From Stenotrophomonas maltophilia (lineage in GTDB: Bacteria > Pseudomonadota > Gammaproteobacteria > Xanthomonadales > Xanthomonadaceae), in NCBI RefSeq assembly GCF_002138415.1, contig NZ_CP015612.1:2272001-2336000 (forward strand): 64,000 bases of DNA, read 5' to 3'. Of the stretch, positions 9,103-17,509 are shown one piece after another. Under the pieces are notes generated by a model. That model saw nothing but the letters and a program-made list of their open reading frames with translations, made no database searches and was not told the origin of the DNA. Numbering within the stretch: position 1 is the stretch's first letter; the number at the start of each line of letters is the position of its first letter. Position numbers and translations under genes: made by a program.

Positions 9103-11652
9103 CTACGGGCCTACCTGCGCCCATCGCGCGAGATTCTGATTCACTTCCGCGATACCGGCCCATGGGTCCTTGCGGCGCCGCTTGAGCTTTGCTGGCACGT
9201 CCTTGATCGTAAACACGTCCGCGCGATGGAGTTTCGCCAGATCGCCCCAGGCGATCGGCAGTGCGACGGGCGCCCCCGGTCTGGCCCGCAGCGAATAGGA
9301 CGCGACTGCCGTTGCACCGCGCCCGTTGCGTAGATAGTCGACGAAGATCCGCTTGTTGCGGAGGCTTTTGGTGGCCGTTGCGAGGAATCGCTGGGGCTCG
9401 GATTGCGCCAGCGCTTCGGCGAAACCCTTCGCAAAGCGCTTGGTCAGGTCCCAATCGCATCCGGGGTTGAGAGGTACGACCACATGCAGGCCCTTGCCGC
9501 CGGACACACGCAGGAATGATTCCAGTTCCAGCTGCGCCAGCAGTTCGCGGATATCGGTTGCTGCTTTCTTGACTTCAGCAAAGGGAACGTCCGGCCCTGG
9601 ATCCAGATCAAACACGACCCGGTCGGCCTGGTCGGGCGCTTCGGCGTGGCTGCCCCAGGGATGGAATTCCAACGCGTTGAACTGCACCAGTTCAAGCAGA
9701 CTGGCTGCGTCGCGCACCACCAGGTAGTGGGCGTTGATGCCACCTTCTTCCTTCAGCCTTACCGAATCGACCAGCTCCAGCCCGGCCGTATGGTGTTTCT
9801 GGAAAAAGCAGGGTTTTGCGGTACCACTGGGGCACCGGATGATCGACAGCGGACGATCGACCACTTCGGGCAGGAGGTGCTCCATTACTGCTATGTAGTA
9901 GTCCCATACCTCCTGCTTGGTGTAGCCATCGCCAGGAAACAGGATCTTGCCGGGGGACGACAGCGCGGGCGGTGTGCGGTCGGTAGCGGGTGACTTTTTC
10001 GCATCGCGCGCAGGACGCGTGGGTGCGGGCTTTCCACCAGAGGCCATGGCCGGCCCGGAGCGATCGGAATCTGCTAGATCGGCGATGCCCTTGTCCGCCC
10101 GTACCGCCTTCAGCGACGCCTGGCGCAACAGCTTCTGCCCGCCTATCCCGCGATAGAAAACCTCCACCACGAAACGCGGTGGGAACCAGGTCGCGGCGCG
10201 AAGGTCGGTGTCCTGGGTGGGCACGTGCGCCGTCGGCTTGCGTCTGCCGCCGCCTTCGATGCGCCTGCTGACTTCGCCGATCAGTTCGTCCGAGAACCCG
10301 GACCCGACGCGGCCGACGTAGAGCCAGCCGTGTTTCGGGTCTGGCCTCGCCAGCAGCAGCGAGCCGAACCCGGTGCGGCTGCCTTTCGGTGCGGTGTATC
10401 CCACCACCGCGAACTCGTCGCTGGCCAGCTGCTTCGTCTTGCGCCAGTCCTCGCTGCGGCCGCTGTGGTAGCTGCGATCGGCGCGCTTGGAAATGATGCC
10501 CTCGAAGTGCTGCTCACCGGCCAGGCGATAGGCCTCGTCGCCATCCCCCTGTACATGTGAACTGAACGCCAATGGCCTGCCCTGCCCCTCCAGCACGGAT
10601 TGCAGCAGGGCCTTGCGTTCCAGCAAGGGCGCATCGGCTACGTCCACGCCATCAACATGCAGCAGATCGAACAATGCATACGTCAGGACGCCCTGCCGCT
10701 CGCCGGAGAGCGTGGCCTGCAGCAGGTTGAAGTCTTCCCTAGTGCCGGCGCCGGCGATCAGTTCGCCGTCCAGTGCTGCCGAGGTGAGGCCCAGTGCCGC
10801 GATCGCGTCACGTACTTCAGGGAGCTTGCCGGTCCATTCCAGCGCGTTCCGCGACCACAGCCGCACGTTGCCCTCGGCCACCGTAGCAAGGATGCGGTAC
10901 CCATCCCATTTGATCTCATGCACCCACTGCCCGCCCTGGGGCGGCGCTTCGCCCAGCTTGGCCAACTGCGGTTCAAACGGCCCGGACGGCGCTGCCGCCA
11001 CTTTCGCCTTGCTGAGCGCCAGGGCCTTCTTCGCCCAGTTCTTTCGTCGGGTGCGTGTGGCGGGTACGACCGTAAGTTTCTTTTTCGCGGCCTTTCCGGC
11101 CCCGGCACGCTTCAGGTCCTCCGGGGGCGCTACAGCAACATCCGCCAGTAGATCGTCTGCCTCGATATCGCTGGCAAATTCATCGTCGTCCTTGAACAGC
11201 AGCCACTGTGGCTGGCGCGCTGGCTTGCCGGAACGGACCAGGTGCCATCCACCCTTGAGCTTGGCGCCGAACAGCTCGAAGCGTAGATGGCCCTTGGCGA
11301 GCTGGGCTTCCGGGTCGCCCTGCGTGGCCCACACACCGTGGTCGAACCGGGCGACATGTCCGCCGCCATACTGGCCTTTGGGAATCTCGCCTTCAAAAGT
11401 TGCGTAATCGACGGGATGATCCTCCACCTCCACCGCCATGCGCTTGACCTTGGGGTCGTAGCTGGGGCCTTTGGGAACGGCCCAGCTCTTCAGCGCGTCA
11501 CCCACCTGCAGACGGAAGTCGTAGTGCCTGCGGCTGGCATGGTGCAACTGCACCACGAAAATGGCGCGTTGGCCTTCTGGCAGCGCCTTGCCCGGTTCGG
11601 GCTCCTTCGTCTGGTCAAAACGACGCTTGCGGCGGTACTCGACCAGTGACAT
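9103..11652 (-). CDS. ligD: Multidomain ATP-dependent DNA ligase LigD
   Basis: An 849-residue enzyme of bacterial non-homologous end joining in the phosphoesterase-ligase-polymerase order known from Pseudomonas. The 3'-phosphoesterase covers about residues 30-190, with HHASRRHYDFRL carrying the metal-binding His/Asp. The ligase follows, with motif I HEIKWDGYRI and the adenylated Lys at 248. The C-terminal archaeo-eukaryotic-primase-like polymerase has the metal-binding DLD at 682-684. A Lys/Ala-rich linker joins phosphoesterase and ligase. LigD normally works with the DNA-end-binding protein Ku; no ku gene lies in this window. It is followed upstream by a DUF3606 gene on the same strand, 12 bases away, which is probably in the same operon. 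Confidence 0.97.
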   Translation of the reverse strand: MSLVEYRRKRRFDQTKEPEPGKALPEGQRAIFVVQLHHASRRHYDFRLQVGDALKSWAVPKGPSYDPKVKRMAVEVEDHPVDYATFEGEIPKGQYGGGHVARFDHGVWATQGDPEAQLAKGHLRFELFGAKLKGGWHLVRSGKPARQPQWLLFKDDDEFASDIEADDLLADVAVAPPEDLKRAGAGKAAKKKLTVVPATRTRRKNWAKKALALSKAKVAAAPSGPFEPQLAKLGEAPPQGGQWVHEIKWDGYRILATVAEGNVRLWSRNALEWTGKLPEVRDAIAALGLTSAALDGELIAGAGTREDFNLLQATLSGERQGVLTYALFDLLHVDGVDVADAPLLERKALLQSVLEGQGRPLAFSSHVQGDGDEAYRLAGEQHFEGIISKRADRSYHSGRSEDWRKTKQLASDEFAVVGYTAPKGSRTGFGSLLLARPDPKHGWLYVGRVGSGFSDELIGEVSRRIEGGGRRKPTAHVPTQDTDLRAATWFPPRFVVEVFYRGIGGQKLLRQASLKAVRADKGIADLADSDRSGPAMASGGKPAPTRPARDAKKSPATDRTPPALSSPGKILFPGDGYTKQEVWDYYIAVMEHLLPEVVDRPLSIIRCPSGTAKPCFFQKHHTAGLELVDSVRLKEEGGINAHYLVVRDAASLLELVQFNALEFHPWGSHAEAPDQADRVVFDLDPGPDVPFAEVKKAATDIRELLAQLELESFLRVSGGKGLHVVVPLNPGCDWDLTKRFAKGFAEALAQSEPQRFLATATKSLRNKRIFVDYLRNGRGATAVASYSLRARPGAPVALPIAWGDLAKLHRADVFTIKDVPAKLKRRRKDPWAGIAEVNQNLARWAQVGP

Positions 11653-11664
11653 GGCAGCTCCGCG

Positions 11665-11841
11665 CTACTTTCCCAGGTGCTTGCGTACAGCAACGGCGGT
11701 GGGCCCGACTTTGGCGACTGCGGCCCGAAGTTCCTCAGCGGACACACCCAGCGCCGTGGTCCAGTACTGCAGTTCATAGTCTTCGTTGACGTTGATACGA
11801 TCCCGGTCCGGGCTGCCGGTGTTCTTCTTGTCATCGCTCAT
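11665..11841 (-). CDS. DUF3606 family small protein
   Basis: A 58-residue soluble protein matching the DUF3606 pattern: RDRINVNEDYELQYWTTALGVS followed by EELRAAVAKVG, given here as landmarks. Function is unknown; such proteins are often found among stress genes. The start at 11841 is preceded by GGAGA; a longer in-frame form without family similarity was rejected. It lies 12 bases upstream of ligD and is likely co-transcribed. Confidence 0.8.
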   Translation of the reverse strand: MSDDKKNTGSPDRDRINVNEDYELQYWTTALGVSAEELRAAVAKVGPTAVAVRKHLGK

Positions 11842-12092
11842 GGGAGTCTCCACGCGTGATCGGGCGTGAAGTGACCGTACTGGCCGATCCATGGGCACCA
11901 GGCGATGCCACCGTGAAGCCATGGCGAAGGCCTGCCGGCATCGGGACTACGGCAGGCAGGCGACAGACGCCACCTCGTGAAGACAACGCGCAGAGTTCGC
12001 GTTGGCGTTCACATGCCGCCTTCACCTGGCCCCCGCCTGATCGCAACCGGGCGCGACCTACTCTAAGTGCTCCATTCACAGCGGAGCCCAGC

Positions 12093-12590
12093 ATGGCTAT
12101 CAAGACGGCGGAAGACCTGTTCATCCACGAACTCTCGGACATCTACAGCGCCGAGAAGCAGCTGACCAAGGCCCTCCCGCGCCTGGCCCGTGCGGCCGAG
12201 AACCCGGACCTGGCCACGGCGTTTGAAACGCACCTGGAAGAAACCCAGGGCCAGATCGAGCGCATCGACCAGGTTGTGGAGATCCTGGGCATTCGCCTGA
12301 AGCGCATCAAGTGCGCGGCGATGGAGGGCCTGGTGGAGGAAGGCAAGGAAGTGATCGACAGCATCGACAAGGGCCCTGTGCGCGATGCCGCCCTGATCGG
12401 TGGCGCACAGAAGGTCGAGCATTACGAGATTGCGTCCTACGGCACCATCGCCGCGCTGGCCAAGCAACTGGGCTACAAGGACGCCCTGCCGCTGCTGCTG
12501 GAGACGCTTGAGGAAGAGAAGGCCACCGACGAGAAGCTCACCCTGCTGGCCAAGGGCGGCGGCAATGCCAAGGCAGCGCAGGCCGCCTGA
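12093..12590 (+). CDS. DUF892 (YciE/YciF-type) ferritin-like protein
   Basis: A 165-residue four-helix protein of the YciE/YciF (DUF892) family of the ferritin-like superfamily. The start LFIHELSDIYSAEKQL and the ETHLEET, AAMEGL and KVEHYEIASY segments supply the Glu and His residues expected for a di-iron or similar metal site. Members are induced by osmotic and general stress; the reaction is not known. The ATG at 12093 has GGAG upstream. It is transcribed away from ligD and converges with the glycosylase gene. Confidence 0.9.
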   Translation: MAIKTAEDLFIHELSDIYSAEKQLTKALPRLARAAENPDLATAFETHLEETQGQIERIDQVVEILGIRLKRIKCAAMEGLVEEGKEVIDSIDKGPVRDAALIGGAQKVEHYEIASYGTIAALAKQLGYKDALPLLLETLEEEKATDEKLTLLAKGGGNAKAAQAA

Positions 12591-12609
12591 TCGACGCGCC
12601 CCGGAACCC

Positions 12610-12629
12610 GGCTGCCACGGACGGCAGCC
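12610..12629. terminator. Hairpin between convergent genes
   Basis: GGCTGCC and GGCAGCC can pair around a six-base loop between the DUF892 gene and the convergent glycosylase gene. There is no T-run on either side, so it is at best a weak bidirectional terminator. Confidence 0.35.
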
Positions 12630-13364
12630 TCAGGGCCCGTACAGCACTTGATCATTGGGGCAGAAGAACGTGCGTCGCCGCGTGGTCCCCATGTAGAGCT
12701 TGCTGATCGGGCCACCGCACACGGGACAGATCTTCTTCGTGTGCACCTGCCAATGCTTCTTCAGCTCAAAGCAGCGCTTCCATTCCAGGAAATCGAAGCT
12801 GTAGGCGCGGGCCTGCTCGATCAGCGCGGTAAGCCTGCGTGGCGGCAGGTCGCCCAATCGGGTGGCGGGATGCACGCCTATCCGGAACAGAACCTCGTTC
12901 TTGATGATGTTGCCGACGCCGGCGAAGACCGTCTGGTCCAGAAGCGCATCGCAGGCAAGGACGTCCGGCATGGTTTTCAGCTTGCGCCTGGCCAGCTTCG
13001 GATCCCAGGCATCGTTCATCACGTCCGCCCGCCAATCGTAGATGTCGTCCAGAGGCTGGTCGATCAGGCGCACAGAACACGCATAGAAGTTCAGCTCACC
13101 GTTGTCGAACACCAGCGATACCCGCGCCGGGGCTGGCTTCCGCTCGTCGATGCGCCAGCTGCCGAACATCATCAGGTGGATGCGCAGCGTGTGATGGCTG
13201 AATTCCAGCAGGAAGTGCTTGCCCCAACTGCGGACCGCCTTGACGCTTCGGCCCTGCAGCGGCGACAGGTCGATGCGGCTGTTCCCGGAGACGGTGCGGA
13301 CCACGTGCCCCTTGAAATGGCTCGCTGCCTCGCGCAGCAGGACGATCGAAGGGCCTTCAGGCAT
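12630..13364 (-). CDS. Fpg/Nei family DNA glycosylase (endonuclease VIII-like)
   Basis: A 244-residue base-excision repair enzyme. The mature N-terminus is PEGP, with Pro2 the catalytic nucleophile and Glu3 the general acid, which fixes the start at 13364. The H2TH region contains QTVFAGVGNIIKNEVLF, and the C-terminal zinc finger starts with CPVC. The second half of the finger reads FFCPNDQ where CxxCQ is usual, so the fourth Cys is replaced, probably by Asp. The start overlaps the DUF72 gene by eight bases, in an operon BLUF, DUF72, glycosylase. Substrate preference between oxidised pyrimidines and purines cannot be told from sequence alone. Confidence 0.9.
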   Translation of the reverse strand: MPEGPSIVLLREAASHFKGHVVRTVSGNSRIDLSPLQGRSVKAVRSWGKHFLLEFSHHTLRIHLMMFGSWRIDERKPAPARVSLVFDNGELNFYACSVRLIDQPLDDIYDWRADVMNDAWDPKLARRKLKTMPDVLACDALLDQTVFAGVGNIIKNEVLFRIGVHPATRLGDLPPRRLTALIEQARAYSFDFLEWKRCFELKKHWQVHTKKICPVCGGPISKLYMGTTRRRTFFCPNDQVLYGP

Positions 13365-14124
13365 GTTCGTTCTCCTGCAGCAGCGCCTGCAGGTGCAGGG
13401 CATTGCCGGTGGCGTGACCCAGCGCGGTATTGTCCAGTACGAACCAGGCGGGTCGTTGCGCGTCGGCCTCGGCCAGCAGCTGCCGCGCAAGGTGGGCAAG
13501 GGTCGGCTCGTCGTAGGCACTGCGATAGATCTGCGGCTGGCCGTGCCAGCGCCAGTAGCTCCACGTGCGATCACCGCCGGGAATCGCTGCCGCCGGCACA
13601 CGTGCCGGATCTGCGGCAACCCGTGCAATGCCATGCGCGCTCAGCAGCGCATCCACGTCCGCCGTAAACCAACTCGGATGGCGCGGCTCGCACGCTACAT
13701 CGGCCTGCGTGCGCGCGCGCAGGCCCCGCAGGAAGGCTCCGGCCGTGACCGTGTCGTACACCAGGCTGGGCGGCAACTGCAGCAGCAACGGACCGAGCTT
13801 TCCACCCAGCTCCAGCGCGCCTTCAAGGAACCGCTCGAGCGGTTGCATTGCATCACGCAGCCGACGCTCATGGCTGATCTCGCGCGGGAGTTTCACCGCG
13901 AACCGGAAGCCCTCCGGCACGCTCGCCGCCCATCGCGCATAGGTCTTGGCCTGGTGCGGTCGATAGAAGGATGAGTTGATCTCCACCATCGGCAGGCGTG
14001 TGGCATAGCGCTGCAGTACGCTGTCGCCCGCGCCGAACGCCTCCCGATCCGACCGCGACAGCGACCACCCTGCACAACCGACGCGTAGCAGCTCAGGCAC
14101 TCCCGGGGCGGCTGACGACATCAT
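13357..14124 (-). CDS. DUF72 (YecE-like) family protein
   Basis: A 255-residue TIM-barrel-like protein of the DUF72/YecE family. Landmarks are VGCAGWSL at the N-terminus, EINSSFYRP, FRFAVKLPREISHERRL and a late RWHG. The biochemical role of the family is not settled. The first ATG overlaps the stop of the upstream BLUF gene (ATGA), and the end overlaps the glycosylase start by eight bases, so all three are one translationally coupled operon. Confidence 0.9.
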   Translation of the reverse strand: MMSSAAPGVPELLRVGCAGWSLSRSDREAFGAGDSVLQRYATRLPMVEINSSFYRPHQAKTYARWAASVPEGFRFAVKLPREISHERRLRDAMQPLERFLEGALELGGKLGPLLLQLPPSLVYDTVTAGAFLRGLRARTQADVACEPRHPSWFTADVDALLSAHGIARVAADPARVPAAAIPGGDRTWSYWRWHGQPQIYRSAYDEPTLAHLARQLLAEADAQRPAWFVLDNTALGHATGNALHLQALLQENEHA

Positions 14125-14588
14125 CGTGCCAGCTGCCCGTCTGGTTCCATGATGCCGCCCGCGCCTGCTTCCGTCTGCGATTGCGAAACCGACAGTAGTC
14201 GATCCAGCGCGCTGGTGCCCGATTCCAGCGCCGACGCGCTGCGCACGAAGCCGGTCCAGTCGGATATGGCGATCTTCCCCAGTGCGAGCTCATCCACCCG
14301 CACGCTGCGCATCCGCCAGTGCGGAAACTGCCGGCGCCCCACCCTGCCCCGGTTCAGTTCGACGATCCCACTGTGGCTGCCGGCCGCGAGAATGCGTGCG
14401 TAAGCCGCATTGATCCCGGCCTCCGGGCCCTCCAGATACTGCAGGAAGCGCGAGCCGTCGAACAGCAATGTGCCGGTGACATCGGCGGACTCATTGAACT
14501 GCACCGCCTCTGCCACAAGTTCCTGCAGCCGCTGTTCCGTCAGGTTGCGGGAGGCTTCACTTACATAGGCAATCGCTCTAAAGGGCAT
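14121..14588 (-). CDS. BLUF-domain blue-light sensor (copy 2)
   Basis: A 155-residue single-domain BLUF protein with Y8, N32 and Q50 in the flavin pocket (AIAYVSE, VQFNESADVTG, FLQYLEGP). The C-terminal 25 residues beyond the domain are low-complexity. It is the first gene of the BLUF-DUF72-glycosylase operon, with a four-base stop/start overlap to DUF72. This physically links a blue-light sensor to a DNA-repair enzyme. Regulation of repair by light is an inference. Confidence 0.93.
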   Translation of the reverse strand: MPFRAIAYVSEASRNLTEQRLQELVAEAVQFNESADVTGTLLFDGSRFLQYLEGPEAGINAAYARILAAGSHSGIVELNRGRVGRRQFPHWRMRSVRVDELALGKIAISDWTGFVRSASALESGTSALDRLLSVSQSQTEAGAGGIMEPDGQLAR

Positions 14589-14890
14589 GGCACCACCGTT
14601 GTTGCAGACCGCTCTACCTTAGCCACACCGATCGTACGCGCGGTGAGACCGGTGTGGAGGCTGCGTCGAACTGTGGCGTGTACCTTCCGCATCGCGTTGA
14701 CGCGCGGTCGGGCCGCTGAACGTGTGCCTGCCCTTGTGCGCACGCGCGCACGAATGTTCGTGGAGGTCGGATGAGGAATCAGAGCCCTCGGGATGACGCG
14801 ACGTTGGCAGTCGTGCCACCGCCGTCTAGCGCCGGATCTGGAAGATGGTCGCTGCCGCCAATGAGGCGGCTGAACCCAAGGAGACTTTCC
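14589..14890. other. Divergent intergenic region between BLUF and KGG genes
   Basis: About 300 bases with no supported gene. It must hold the promoters of the BLUF operon and the KGG gene. An in-frame ATG at 14771 with GGAGG four bases upstream would extend the KGG protein by 40 residues, but that extension shows no family similarity. No clear promoter consensus or operator was recognised. Confidence 0.5.
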
Positions 14891-15214
14891 ATGGCCAACC
14901 AGAACCAGAACCAGGGCACCAGCAACCGCGGTTTCGCTTCGATGGACGAGGACAAGCAGCGCGAGATCGCCGCCAAGGGTGGACGTGCCGCGCACGAGTC
15001 AGGCAACGCCCATGAATTCAGCTCGGAAGAAGCACGCGAAGCCGGCCGCAAGGGTGGCGAAGCGGTGAGCCAGGACCGCCAGCACATGGCTGACATCGGC
15101 CGCGAAGGCGGCCAGAACAGCCGTGGCGGTGGCAACCAGGGCGGCAACCAGGGAGGCGGGCAGCAACAGCAGGAACGTGGCGGCGGCAACAACCGCGGTG
15201 GCCAGCAGCGCTGA
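14891..15214 (+). CDS. KGG-repeat general stress protein
   Basis: A 107-residue hydrophilic, disordered protein with KGG/GG repeats: GFASMDEDKQREIAAKGG, then FSSEEAREAGRKGG, then HMADIGREGG, followed by a Gly/Asn/Gln-rich tail. It belongs to the con-10/YciG-like family, which is induced in stationary phase and osmotic stress and may protect against desiccation. AAGGAG lies seven bases before the ATG. A perfect terminator follows, so it is probably monocistronic. Confidence 0.9.
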   Translation: MANQNQNQGTSNRGFASMDEDKQREIAAKGGRAAHESGNAHEFSSEEAREAGRKGGEAVSQDRQHMADIGREGGQNSRGGGNQGGNQGGGQQQQERGGGNNRGGQQR

Positions 15215-15242
15215 TCGGCGCTGAAACCCGATGTACCTTTTC

Positions 15243-15270
15243 GTGGGCGGACGTGATGTCCGCCCACTTT
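15243..15270 (+). terminator. Terminator of the KGG-repeat gene
   Basis: A perfect 10-bp stem (GTGGGCGGAC / GTCCGCCCAC) with a five-base loop, followed by TTT, begins 28 bases after the stop codon. Confidence 0.8.
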
Positions 15271-15302
15271 CGTACGCCCCACGCTGCCCAGGGGCGTTGC
15301 AA

Positions 15303-15327
15303 CCGGGGCGCCGCACGAGCGCCCCGG
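15303..15327 (-). terminator. Hairpin downstream of the manganese catalase gene
   Basis: CCGGGGCGC and GCGCCCCGG form a 9-bp GC-rich stem with a seven-base loop just past the catalase stop codon. On the minus strand only TT follows, so termination may be incomplete. Confidence 0.55.
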
Positions 15328-15333
15328 GTTCTA

Positions 15334-16242
15334 TCACGGCTCGCGTGGTGGCAGGTCCAGTGCGCCTGCGCCCGGGCCGGCCCCCAGCTCAGCCCCGGTG
15401 GTCGGCCGCGCTTCCGGGTCGGAGAGCGTGCGCAGGGTCATGGCCTGCACCGCCGCTTGTTCGCGCGGGTCCAGGTCCACCGTGCCGCCGCCGTCGCCAC
15501 CATCCACAGCGGCCTGTGCCTCGCGGTCGCTGACCCGCTCCCAGAGCTCGCCGCTGTTCCAGCTACCCTGCAGATCGTCGGCGCCGTCGCCCTGCGACAT
15601 GTCCATGTACAGATCGGTGAACGCGGGATCCCCCGGCAGCTTGCCCGGTGGGAAGTTGGGCTGGATGCTGTGCAGCGCTTTCTCGAACGACTTCATGTGC
15701 GCGATCTCGCGCGTCATCAGGAAGCGCAGCGCATCCTTGATGCCGGGGTCGTCGGTGACGTTGATCAAGCGCTCATACACCAGCTTGGCGCGCGCTTCGG
15801 CCGCGATGTTCGAGCGCAGGTCGGCGGTGGGGTCGCCGATCGAGTCGATGTAGGCGGCTGTCCACGGCACCCCGCTGGAATTGACCAGCGCGGGGCCGCC
15901 ACCGTACAGGATCTGTTCGGTGTGGCTGGTGCTGTTCTGGCCCAGCAGGCGCATGTCCTCGGCCTCGGCAAGCCCTTCGGACTGGATCGCCTTGGGTCCG
16001 CGGTTGAGCATGGCGATGATGGTGCCGATGATCTCCAGATGGCTGATCTCCTCGGTGGCGATGTCCATCAACAGGTCCTTGCGCCCGGGGTCGCATTCGC
16101 CAAGTCCCTGGGTGAAGTAGCGCATCGCGGCGGCCAACTCGCCCTGTGGGCCGCCGAACTGTTCAAGCATGAGACTGGCGAGCTGCGGGTTGGATTCGCG
16201 CACGCGTACGGTGTACATCAGCTTCTTGTGATGAAAGAACAT
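15334..16242 (-). CDS. katN: Manganese-containing (non-heme) catalase
   Basis: A 302-residue dimanganese catalase that breaks hydrogen peroxide to water and oxygen. Metal ligands are seen in GELAAAMRYF (E35), DIATEEISHLE (E65 and H68), NIAAEARAKLVYE and TREIAHMKSFEKAL, spaced as in the Lactobacillus enzyme. No signal peptide. The C-terminus is Asp/Gly/Pro-rich. It lies 39 bases downstream of a DUF892 gene on the same strand, a common pairing in stress operons. Confidence 0.95.
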   Translation of the reverse strand: MFFHHKKLMYTVRVRESNPQLASLMLEQFGGPQGELAAAMRYFTQGLGECDPGRKDLLMDIATEEISHLEIIGTIIAMLNRGPKAIQSEGLAEAEDMRLLGQNSTSHTEQILYGGGPALVNSSGVPWTAAYIDSIGDPTADLRSNIAAEARAKLVYERLINVTDDPGIKDALRFLMTREIAHMKSFEKALHSIQPNFPPGKLPGDPAFTDLYMDMSQGDGADDLQGSWNSGELWERVSDREAQAAVDGGDGGGTVDLDPREQAAVQAMTLRTLSDPEARPTTGAELGAGPGAGALDLPPREP

Positions 16243-16281
16243 GAGGGTTTCTCCGGTGGCTGGCGTGGGCTGGCTTCGGGG

Positions 16282-16803
16282 TCAACGCTTGGCCTGGGCG
16301 CCAGGCGTTTCGTCACGGTTGAGGAACGCTCCGACCAGTCCGTCCTGGTGGTCCTCCAGCCAACGCGCCATGGCAACCTCTTCCTGCAGGATCTGGCCAC
16401 ACACGGCCGCAATGTCGGGCGCGCCGGCGCGCTCGGCAGCGATCACCAGCGCCCGGTACGTGGCGATCTCGGTATTCTCGAAGCCGAACGAGAGGCCTAC
16501 GCTCTTGACCACCTCGTCCTCCATCAGACTGGTGCCCGCCGCGTGGAGGGCGGCAGTCATGCTCGCGAACAGCCCCTTTGCGGTGGGCACGCTTCCCCCA
16601 AGCGCCTCAATGCACTCGCGCAGGGAAGCTGCCTGCCCTTGCGTCTCCTGGACGTGCTGGCTGACGCGTGCGGCAAGCTGGGGATAGTTCTCGATCCGCG
16701 AAGCCATGGCCTTCATCATGGTCTCCGCTTCCTGTTCCATGGCGTAGGCGTCCTGCAGCCACTTCAGCAGGCGCTCGCTTCGGGCGGTGTTCTGGTCTGC
16801 CAT
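16282..16803 (-). CDS. DUF892 ferritin-like protein (second copy)
   Basis: A 173-residue member of the DUF892/YciE-YciF ferritin-like family, divergent in sequence from the copy at 12093. Landmarks are LKWLQDAYAMEQEAETMM, ASRIENYP, QHVQETQGQ and FENTEIATYRALV. The start at 16803 has GGAG upstream; a longer in-frame form was rejected. It is the upstream partner of the manganese catalase. Confidence 0.88.
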   Translation of the reverse strand: MADQNTARSERLLKWLQDAYAMEQEAETMMKAMASRIENYPQLAARVSQHVQETQGQAASLRECIEALGGSVPTAKGLFASMTAALHAAGTSLMEDEVVKSVGLSFGFENTEIATYRALVIAAERAGAPDIAAVCGQILQEEVAMARWLEDHQDGLVGAFLNRDETPGAQAKR

Positions 16804-16935
16804 CTCGATCTCCAGTGCGGGGCAACATGCCTCCGGAGACCATGGTGGAGCGCTGGCAATCACCGCCTTGTCGGCCGCTGTGATCCGCCGAAGCTCGGCG
16901 CTGCACGCAGCGCTGATGCGGCGATAACATCCCCA

Positions 16936-16956
16936 GCCCCGGGCTGGACCCGGGGC
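16936..16956 (-). terminator. Hairpin downstream of a hypothetical gene
   Basis: GCCCCGGG and CCCGGGGC pair perfectly around a five-base loop directly after the stop codon of the minus-strand gene at 16961. There is no T-run. Confidence 0.55.
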
Positions 16957-16960
16957 GCTC

Positions 16961-17305
16961 TCAGCTCGCCAGAGCGCTGGATACGCCTACGTTGACTGCA
17001 GGGCGCTGGCGCCTGGCGTTGGAGGCGGCCGCGCCCTCTGCCGCCATCACGGCCTGCATGACCCGATGTTCAGCACGATGCGCGCCGCCGTCCACGCCCA
17101 CGACATAGACAAAGCGCCCATCAAACTTGGCCTGTGCACCGTCCAGGGCGTCGTCGGCCAGCAGCGCTCGCTTCAGCGACTTCATCCATGTCCGCTCAGG
17201 CGTACGGTCCAGTTCCACGACAATGGCGGCGCCGCCACAATCGAGCGGCATGCACTCGATACGCAGCACGCCAGGAGAGGCCGCTTCGGTTTCGGATTGA
17301 CGCAT
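16961..17305 (-). CDS. Hypothetical protein
   Basis: A 114-residue soluble protein that I do not recognise. The first 80 residues look like a small alpha/beta fold (LRIECMPLDCGGAAIVVEL, RFVYVVGVDGG, shown as landmarks) and the last 25 are Ala/Arg-rich. The ATG at 17305 has GGAG eight bases upstream. It is divergent from the response regulator gene, so a shared role in signalling is possible but unproven. Confidence 0.6.
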   Translation of the reverse strand: MRQSETEAASPGVLRIECMPLDCGGAAIVVELDRTPERTWMKSLKRALLADDALDGAQAKFDGRFVYVVGVDGGAHRAEHRVMQAVMAAEGAAASNARRQRPAVNVGVSSALAS

Positions 17306-17509
17306 GGCAGAAACTCCGATACAGGGGTCGGCGGCAGTATCCACAGCGCATGCCAAGAAGCCGTCAACGAAATCCATAAGGCCCTCCACGCCTCCTCCAC
17401 GAGGTTGGCCACGCGCGCAGAGCTTCGCGCCGGACTGACAATGCACACGCAGGATCTTGATGCAGCACAGCAGAAACTGGTGTTCCCAGGACAACACAGG
17501 CATGCACGC

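Noticed and set aside
14771..14890. Earlier start for the KGG protein with GGAGG four bases upstream
   Set aside because: The added 40 residues have no family similarity and the internal ATG has a better spaced AAGGAG; a short upstream-initiated form cannot be fully excluded.
15253..16995. Long open frame on the plus strand (about 580 codons)
   Set aside because: It is antisense to the manganese catalase and DUF892 genes, has no recognisable domain, and is an effect of high GC content.
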